DNA from: Chrysochromulina tobinii
Lineage: Eukaryota > Haptophyta > Prymnesiales > Chrysochromulinaceae
Assembly: GCA_001275005.1 (NCBI GenBank)
Contig: JWZX01002545.1
Coordinates: 1-13,050, forward strand
Direction: 5' to 3'
DNA: 13,050 bases
This document shows positions 8,641-13,050 of the stretch, piece after piece. The translations under genes were made by a program, and so were the position numbers. Each line of letters opens with the position of its first letter. The stretch's first letter is position 1. Below the pieces are notes generated by a model. That model was not told where the DNA came from, ran no database searches, and was given only the letters and a program-made list of their open reading frames with translations.

Positions 8641-8650
8641 CCAAATTTGG
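8641..8650. promoter_or_regulatory. CArG-box-like palindrome CCAAATTTGG
   Basis: It matches the MADS-box/SRF consensus CC(A/T)6GG exactly and is a perfect palindrome, in otherwise GC-rich DNA. It lies 14 bases upstream of the LRR ATG, so it may sit in the 5' leader. Function is inferred from consensus only. Confidence 0.3.
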
Positions 8651-8724
8651 GGGGAAATTCCATGTGAAAAGTGGACGATTAGCTCAGTTGGAAGTTTTAA
8701 GATGCGGCGGGTGAGCCAAAAGTT

Positions 8725-8774
8725 AAAGTTTCGTCGTTCACACGCCGAAAAAGTTTCGTCGTTCACACGCCGAA
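8725..8774 (+). repeat. Perfect 25-base tandem duplication abutting a start codon
   Basis: Copies at 8725-8749 and 8750-8774 are identical. Each begins AAAGTTTCGTCG and ends CACACGCCGAA. The second ends one base before the ATG at 8776, so the repeat probably forms part of the 5' leader or core promoter of the MED28-like gene. Confidence 0.85.
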
Positions 8775-8775
8775 G

Positions 8776-9288
8776 ATGAGTCGCTCCATGTTTTCTGTCG
8801 AGGCTCATGCGCTCCGCGCCGACCTGGCCGTGCTGATGAAGCTCGTGGCTGGCGAAGCTCCGCCCGCCGATAAGGCGCGAGGTGGGTATGAAGTCGCCGT
8901 CGCCGCTTTCACCGCGCGTGCCTTGCGGTTGCAGCAGGCCTTTGCGGCCGCTCGGCTGCGCGCCTTATTGACTGACATGGAGCTCGAAGCTCACGACGAC
9001 GCTGCTTCGCTGCGAGGAGATATTGACGCTCTGCAGCGCGAGATCGACGCCAAGGACGCGCTGCTCGTCACGCATCGGGCACGTGTTCTGCGATGGCGCG
9101 CCGAGTGCGACGATGTGCGGGCGACAGCAGAGAGCTTGAGCGAGGTGACGATGCTTGAGGCGCCCATCGAGCGCGATGGCGGCGAGGCGGCAAGCCAGCC
9201 AGAGCAGAAGGATACTGCGATGGACCGGGACGATTGCGGGGCATCGGCTGAAGATGACGAGGACGAGGACATCGATGAGTTCGACTAG
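8776..9288 (+). CDS. Small helical protein resembling Mediator complex subunit 28
   Basis: This is a complete intronless frame of 170 residues from ATG to TAG. Residues about 10-125 are predicted helical. Residues 80-110 read D-I-D-A-L-Q-R-E-I-D-A-K-D-A-L-L, then a His, then R-W at 106-107. This fits the MED28 pattern as I recall it: a Leu-x2-E-(L/I) helix, K-D-A-L, then H followed by R-x-W. MED28 belongs to the head of Mediator, linking transcription factors to RNA polymerase II. Residues 144-170 form a strongly acidic tail (AEDDEDEDIDEFD) that I do not expect in animal MED28. An ordinary short coiled-coil protein is the alternative; the match rests on one motif of about 30 residues. Confidence 0.6.
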   Translation: MSRSMFSVEAHALRADLAVLMKLVAGEAPPADKARGGYEVAVAAFTARALRLQQAFAAARLRALLTDMELEAHDDAASLRGDIDALQREIDAKDALLVTHRARVLRWRAECDDVRATAESLSEVTMLEAPIERDGGEAASQPEQKDTAMDRDDCGASAEDDEDEDIDEFD

Positions 9289-9761
9289 AATTTTAGTCTA
9301 GATGGGCTGGTATGGTACGTTCAACGTTGTACAGAGGGTCGGAGGCCATACAGTAGGCCGCTGGCGATTGCAAGCATCATCGCAGCATGGACGGCGATGC
9401 GGCCCGCGCGAAGCAGCGGCCGGAAATTAATCCATTATTTAATGCTCAGGAGGATAGGAGAGACGCAGAACTCAGATGACAGGGAGCCGCGGGACCCCGA
9501 AAGCCGAATCAAACCACATAAACGCCATACAGTGACCCGAAACTCGAATTTTGGGAACGAACTGATCCCGGATGGCCTCGTCTCCGGACCGATCGACAAG
9601 GACCCGGCACCCGCCAGACTCGCAGAAATGCCCCAGTTCACAACGGAAAAAAGGTCCGCCTCGAATTTGGAAACTGCGTTTCGAGCAAGTTTGGGCGGGC
9701 GACCAAAGAACCTCTGCTTGGTTGCGCTGGTCGGGAGAGCACAGCAGCAGCATCTTAAAAC
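9289..9761. promoter_or_regulatory. Intergenic region upstream of the coiled-coil gene
   Basis: These 473 bases hold no convincing gene. Overlapping frames on both strands (plus 9397-9864, minus 9435-9782) show no domain and run into the next gene in the wrong frame. An A/T-rich patch at about 9423-9442 (AATTAATCCATTATTTAAT) is the most promoter-like sequence, roughly 320 bases before the ATG. CTCGAATTT occurs at about 9543 and again near 9660. Confidence 0.35.
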
Positions 9762-10850
9762 ATGTCCTACATGGACGGCCACATTTCGGCCATCCCGGCA
9801 GCTCCGCTTAACCTTGTGCTGGAGCCCGGTTCGATCAGCCAGGACAAGGAGAGCACGCTCCTAAGCGAGCTGCAGAAGAAGAAGGCACAGGCGAAGAAGG
9901 CCATCGCACAGCGCAAGAAGGCTGACGCGAAGATGCTCTCGGAGTTAGAGAAGAAGGAATCTATGACGGCCAAAGAGCAGCTGCGCGAACTGCAGAAGTC
10001 GGAGCTCGACAAGCCGGTGATTGACCACCAGCACAACGGCCTCTGGGACACGATGGCTGACAATCGCAATGACACCGCTGTCGATGGCCTCCTGTCGCAA
10101 GGCGAGGCCGAACGCAGGCGGGCGCAGAAGGAGATGGATCGGCGCATCCAGGCCGAGCGCGAGGCGTCAGAGCAGGAGGAAGCCGCCTTCAAGCTGAAGC
10201 TGCAGAAACGTGCGGAGCTGGCGGAGCGCGAAAAGCGCGAGAAGGTGCGGCTGAAGCAGGCGGCGGACCAGGCTCAGAAGAAGGAGGATGCGCGGCGCAT
10301 CAAGGAGGAGATGCAGCTGAAGAACAAGGAGGTGCGCGAGCGCGAGGAGATGGTCGCCAAGGACAAGCGCATGGACGCGCTGCGCGAGCGCAAGGTGGTG
10401 CTTGAGAAGAAGGAGAGGGACGAGGCGTACTCGAAAAAGATGCTCGCGGACTGGACCAAGGAAATGCACGACAAGCGCGAGAAGGACAACGTGCGCGAGC
10501 AGGCGGAAAAGCGCGAGCAGGAGGCGGACGAGAGGGACCGGCGCAAGCGGCAGCTCCAAGAGTGGTACGAGCGTGAGACGGCGCGGCTGAAGGCGGAGGC
10601 GGCGGCGCTTGCGAAGATGCGGATGGACAAGAAGGAGGCGCACGCGCACGCGCGCGAGAAGGCGATCCAGGAGGAGCTGCTCAGGTTGCAGCGCCAGCTC
10701 GATGCGGAGATGATGGCCACCTCCGCCGCCTCGTATGCGGCCGAGAAGGCACGCAAGGCAGCAGAGGCCGCTATGGCGGCAGCGCAGATTGCGGATAAAG
10801 CGGTCGAGGAGCTCAAGCAGCAGAAGACCTCTTTCATCAAGCTCTGGTGA
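9762..10850 (+). CDS. Highly charged coiled-coil protein
   Basis: This is a complete intronless frame of 362 residues. The ATG at 9762 has A at -3, and a non-helical start (about residues 1-27, Pro-containing) precedes the charged part. From about 28 to 330 the protein is dominated by Lys, Arg, Glu, Gln and Ala with long stretches free of Pro, as in an extended single helix or coiled coil. A break at about 85-105 (PVIDHQHNGLWDTMADNRND) separates a short N-terminal helix from the long rod. Residues about 315-350 are Ala-rich and the end is KTSFIKLW. There is no signal peptide, membrane helix, motor or enzymatic motif. Such proteins are often cytoskeletal, flagellar or basal-body components, but nothing here specifies that. 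The minus-strand Leu- and Ser-rich open frames across it are shadows of its codon bias. Confidence 0.85.
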   Translation: MSYMDGHISAIPAAPLNLVLEPGSISQDKESTLLSELQKKKAQAKKAIAQRKKADAKMLSELEKKESMTAKEQLRELQKSELDKPVIDHQHNGLWDTMADNRNDTAVDGLLSQGEAERRRAQKEMDRRIQAEREASEQEEAAFKLKLQKRAELAEREKREKVRLKQAADQAQKKEDARRIKEEMQLKNKEVREREEMVAKDKRMDALRERKVVLEKKERDEAYSKKMLADWTKEMHDKREKDNVREQAEKREQEADERDRRKRQLQEWYERETARLKAEAAALAKMRMDKKEAHAHAREKAIQEELLRLQRQLDAEMMATSAASYAAEKARKAAEAAMAAAQIADKAVEELKQQKTSFIKLW

Positions 10851-11074
10851 GCGAGCTGGCGCCGGTGGAACCGCTCGCGCGCGCCGCCCGACGCAGAGGA
10901 CGGCCCATGTTTAGCATCAGCGGCGGCGAGGTCAGGGCTGCGAGCGCCACGACGGCACGGGCTCTGAACGGGGGACGCACGGGACTGTGCTTCATCTGAT
11001 CGTGATCTTGCGACGGTGGCGACCTGCGCTGTGAGGTTGTGCTGTGATCGTGGCTTGTGGGGGCATGTGTGCCG

Positions 11075-11098
11075 CGCGTGTGCTAGCGCGTGTGCTAG
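11075..11098. repeat. 12-base tandem repeat
   Basis: Two identical abutting copies of CGCGTGTGCTAG lie about 225 bases after the coiled-coil stop codon, possibly in its 3' untranslated region. Confidence 0.6.
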
Positions 11099-11213
11099 CG
11101 TTACAGAGTGGGCGTCGGGGGAAGCGGCTATTCAGTGTAACGAGGGCCCGAGGTGAGGTCGTGGCACGCGGCGGGCCGGGGGCGAAGGCGGCATCCTAGA
11201 GTGGCCGCGGGCT

Positions 11214-11225
11214 CCGTAGCTACGG
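11214..11225. repeat. 12-base palindrome CCGTAGCTACGG
   Basis: It is a perfect palindrome in the gene-poor stretch. Its half sites CCGTAG/CTACGG recur in the palindrome at 11909-11922. Confidence 0.4.
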
Positions 11226-11908
11226 TGTGTGATGTGACATGGTGCGGCCCAGGAGTGAGTTTGTTGTGTCGGGCCGTTGACGCGACATGGCGAACCGTAA
11301 ACCGAGCATAAAACCGTTAACCGAGACGGTTCAATCCGAAATTGGATATCGTGTACGGTCGCATTCGCTCATCGTCCGGTCTGACTCGCGGCCCCCCAAT
11401 TGGCCCCCCCGGCGCCGCGGCCCCGGCCGTCAACACCGCAACCGCGGGACGAAGAGCGGGACATTCGATCCGGCACCGCGGCCGTCCCTAAATATCGGCG
11501 TGCACAGCAATTCTCCCTGGAATCGCCACGGTTCTGTGGTCGGCGCGCGCGCATCGGGCCCGGTGTTCATGTTGAGGCTAATGAGGCTTCATCTGGCTGG
11601 CACTTGGGCCGGCAATCGAGGCCGGCAAGTACGAGCTACGACAGGGAGCTACGACTGGCGAGGGCCCGAGGGGTGCAGCCAGAGCCACAGGACAACAGGA
11701 CGTCGACAATCCGATCAGTGTATAATAATATTGGCTAGATGACTCATCCCAAGAACACCCAACAGCCATTACAGCGCTCACAAGCACCGTTTCTTGCCCT
11801 TGGTTTCTTGCTTCTTGGGTGGCAAGCCCGCGTCTTCCGTCTAGCAGTTCACAGTCCGTTCCAAGCTTGAGTCGTAGTGTGAACCGCGAAAAGCCAGGTC
11901 GTCGCTTA

Positions 11909-11922
11909 CCGTAGGCCTACGG
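11909..11922. repeat. 14-base palindrome CCGTAGGCCTACGG
   Basis: It is a perfect palindrome about 120 bases before the lectin ATG. It has the same half sites as 11214-11225 with GC inserted at the centre, so it is a candidate dimeric protein site in the lectin promoter. Confidence 0.4.
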
Positions 11923-11963
11923 AGCGTTGTCGGCTTGGCGTTGGGAAATTCATTTCCGAAAGA

Positions 11964-12000
11964 TTACCGGCACCACGATGTTTTTTTACCGGCACCACGA
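11964..12000 (+). repeat. 15-base direct repeat upstream of the lectin gene
   Basis: TTACCGGCACCACGA occurs at 11964-11978 and 11986-12000, exactly 22 bases apart start to start, with a run of T between. The second copy ends 44 bases before the ATG, so the pair probably lies in the core promoter or 5' leader. Confidence 0.6.
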
Positions 12001-12044
12001 GCCAAGTTCCAAGCTCTTGCATACGATGCTCACCCCGCCATTCG

Positions 12045-12791
12045 ATGCTCACGTTTGTTCTGCTTCTCCTCCAGTTGAGCGGCACAACGGGACAATTCAT
12101 CTACGTACCATTACCATCCCTCGGCACATGGGCGGCTGGGCGCGCAGCGTGCCAGTCTCTCGGCGGCGATCTCGCAAGCATCCACAGCGCCGCGGAGAAC
12201 GCCGCAGTGTGGGCCATCGTCTCTCAGAGGGGCGGCCAGGCGTGGATCGGTGGGAATGATGCTGTAGGTGAGGGCACCTGGAGGTGGTCCGACGGCACTC
12301 CGTGGGACTATTCCAACTGGTGGCCTAATCAGCCCGACAACGCGGGCAACGAGGATTGTGTCGAAATGAATGATGACCTAACGCCGGCTGATCCTCGGTG
12401 GAATGATGCACCGTGTTCCGACATATCTTCTGGCGCCGTGTGCCGGGTGCACTCGCCCTCGCCGCCGCCGCCCTCGCCGTCACCACCGCCGCCGCCCTCG
12501 CCGCCTCCTGCGCCACCACCCATGATATGTGGCCCCGCTATGACATGCGGCGCTGGCACTTACTCAAACTCCATCACCCAACAATGCGAGATCGCGTGCG
12601 GCCCAAGCAATGGCCGGCGCATGGACACCGAGGTGCCGCTCGACACCGCAGTTGAGATGCAGATCCTTCGCGACCGGCTGCGCGACGTGAGCAGCTACCT
12701 CGTGGAGCATCCGGAGGTCGCCGCGAGCATCAAGGATGAGGAGCTCCGCTCACGACTCAAGCAGCTTTTTGGGCAGCCGGCGCTCGCATAG
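12045..12791 (+). CDS. Secreted C-type lectin-domain protein with Ser-Pro hinge
   Basis: This is a complete frame of 248 residues. Residues 1-16 (MLTFVLLLLQLSGTTG) form a signal peptide. A C-type lectin domain spans about 18-135, with W-I-G-G at 67-70 and Cys at 36, 105, 124 and 133 in the usual two-disulfide spacing. The calcium/sugar loop has Q-P-D at 96-98 and W-N-D at 119-121. In this family QPD usually indicates galactose-type binding and EPN mannose-type, so calcium-dependent galactose-type binding is inferred. A Ser-Pro/Pro hinge follows at 138-159, then a small Cys cluster (162, 168, 181, 185; G-T-Y-x7-C-x3-C) and a helical C-terminus. There is no transmembrane or GPI signal, so it is secreted or attached through other proteins. 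A wall, scale-matrix or cell-recognition role is plausible but not shown. Confidence 0.9.
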   Translation: MLTFVLLLLQLSGTTGQFIYVPLPSLGTWAAGRAACQSLGGDLASIHSAAENAAVWAIVSQRGGQAWIGGNDAVGEGTWRWSDGTPWDYSNWWPNQPDNAGNEDCVEMNDDLTPADPRWNDAPCSDISSGAVCRVHSPSPPPPSPSPPPPPSPPPAPPPMICGPAMTCGAGTYSNSITQQCEIACGPSNGRRMDTEVPLDTAVEMQILRDRLRDVSSYLVEHPEVAASIKDEELRSRLKQLFGQPALA

Positions 12792-12845
12792 GGCAAGCGA
12801 GCGTCGGCGTGTTCCATTCGCCCATCCCTGCATCTTCCTCCGCAG

Positions 12846-13050
12846 CATCGTCGCCTGCACGCGAGCTGCATCCCAACCTCCGCCGCCTCCAAAGCGGCCT
12901 GAGCACGTGCCAAGCGGTGGCGCGTCATTCCTTCTGTCAGCCGCCCAGTGCACCACCATCACCGTCGCCGCCGCCGCCCTCGCCATCGCCGCCACCGACC
13001 TCGCCCCCAACTCCGCCGCCGCCATTGCCGCCACCGCCCTCGCCCTCCCC
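12846..13050 (+). CDS. Partial Ser-Pro-rich coding frame leaving the right edge
   Basis: One plus-strand frame is open from about 12740 to the end of the window. From 12846, just after an acceptor-like CTTCCTCCGCAG, it reads plausible protein (LHPNLRRLQSGLSTCQ, then HSFCQPPSAP) leading into SPSPPPPPSPSPPPT-type repeat. It has no ATG, so it would be an internal or downstream exon. I could not find a GT donor in the lectin gene that keeps frame into this acceptor, so it may belong to a different gene. The antisense Gly-rich reading meets a TGA near 12940, which favours the plus strand here. Confidence 0.4.

Larger units (their letters stand above)
8627..8775. promoter_or_regulatory. Short divergent promoter region between the LRR and MED28-like genes
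   Basis: Only 149 bases separate two ATG codons facing away from each other, so both promoters and 5' leaders must lie here or overlap the genes. It holds a CArG-type palindrome at 8641-8650 and two exact 25-base tandem copies at 8725-8774 that stop one base before the plus-strand ATG. I see no TATA box. Confidence 0.6.
10851..12044. other. Gene-poor region of about 1.2 kb with short repeats and palindromes
   Basis: I found no supported gene. Two overlapping plus-strand frames (11287-11742 and 11400-11738) are Arg/Pro/Ser-rich with no recognisable domain and no codon pattern like the neighbours. The stretch contains the 3' flank of the coiled-coil gene, a 12-base tandem repeat (11075-11098), two palindromes sharing half sites (11214-11225 and 11909-11922), 10-base direct repeats GAGCTACGAC at 11633-11642 and 11646-11655, and the promoter side of the lectin gene. 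I could not identify transposon ends or target duplications. Confidence 0.45.

Noticed and set aside
9397-9864. Plus-strand 155-codon frame upstream of the coiled-coil gene
   Set aside because: It overlaps the start of the coiled-coil gene in another frame and shows no domain or codon pattern.
10167-10840. Minus-strand Leu-rich and Ser-rich frames that could suggest membrane proteins
   Set aside because: They are antisense images of Lys/Glu-rich coiled-coil codons (AAG and GAG read backwards give CTT and CTC).
11287-11742. Possible gene or transposon remnant of 151 codons
   Set aside because: No domain, no terminal repeats and no target duplication were found, and a second overlapping frame is equally open.
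12329-12559. Minus-strand Gly-rich frame opposite the lectin hinge
   Set aside because: The plus strand holds a complete signal peptide and C-type lectin domain continuous with the Ser-Pro hinge, so the Gly-rich reading is the shadow here.

Overview
The window looks like nuclear DNA of a GC-rich unicellular alga. I favour a haptophyte, but the sequence does not prove it. The signs are eukaryotic protein types (calmodulin-like EF-hand, CXXC zinc finger, Mediator-like subunit, C-type lectin domain), few and short introns, closely spaced genes, strong G/C bias at third codon positions, and secreted or membrane proteins with Ser-Pro-rich stalks. I see no bacterial operons, phage genes, tRNA, rRNA, CRISPR array or intact transposon.

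Layout. Positions 1-3983, minus strand: a long low-complexity nuclear-type protein carrying a half CXXC zinc finger, a C2HC finger and a Gly-(Glu/Asp) repeat that runs off the left edge. Its frame is open for about 1,170 codons, and one 117-base intron probably joins it to a first exon. Positions 4368-4856, minus: calmodulin-like EF-hand protein. Positions 5624-7161, minus: single-pass membrane protein with an extracellular domain, Pro-rich stalk and basic tail. Positions 7178-8626, minus: leucine-rich-repeat protein. Positions 8776-9288, plus: small helical acidic-tailed protein resembling Mediator subunit 28, sharing a 149-base divergent promoter region with the LRR gene. Positions 9762-10850, plus: charged coiled-coil protein. 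Positions 10851-12044: about 1.2 kb without a convincing gene, holding short palindromes and direct repeats. Positions 12045-12791, plus: secreted C-type lectin with a QPD (galactose-type) motif. Positions 12846-13050, plus: an open Ser-Pro-rich frame that leaves the right edge, probably part of another gene.

The genes do not form one pathway. Two (CXXC protein, MED28-like) suggest chromatin or transcription, two or three (membrane protein, lectin, terminal Ser-Pro frame) suggest the cell surface, and the EF-hand, LRR and coiled-coil proteins are probably intracellular.

The most unexpected result is the first gene. The plus-strand Ser-Pro-Pro-Pro reading at the left edge, which looks like a hydroxyproline-rich glycoprotein, is most likely the antisense shadow of a Gly-Glu/Gly-Asp repeat in this minus-strand zinc-finger protein. 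Several long open frames in the window begin only at TTG, so I used the first in-frame ATG for the EF-hand and LRR genes.
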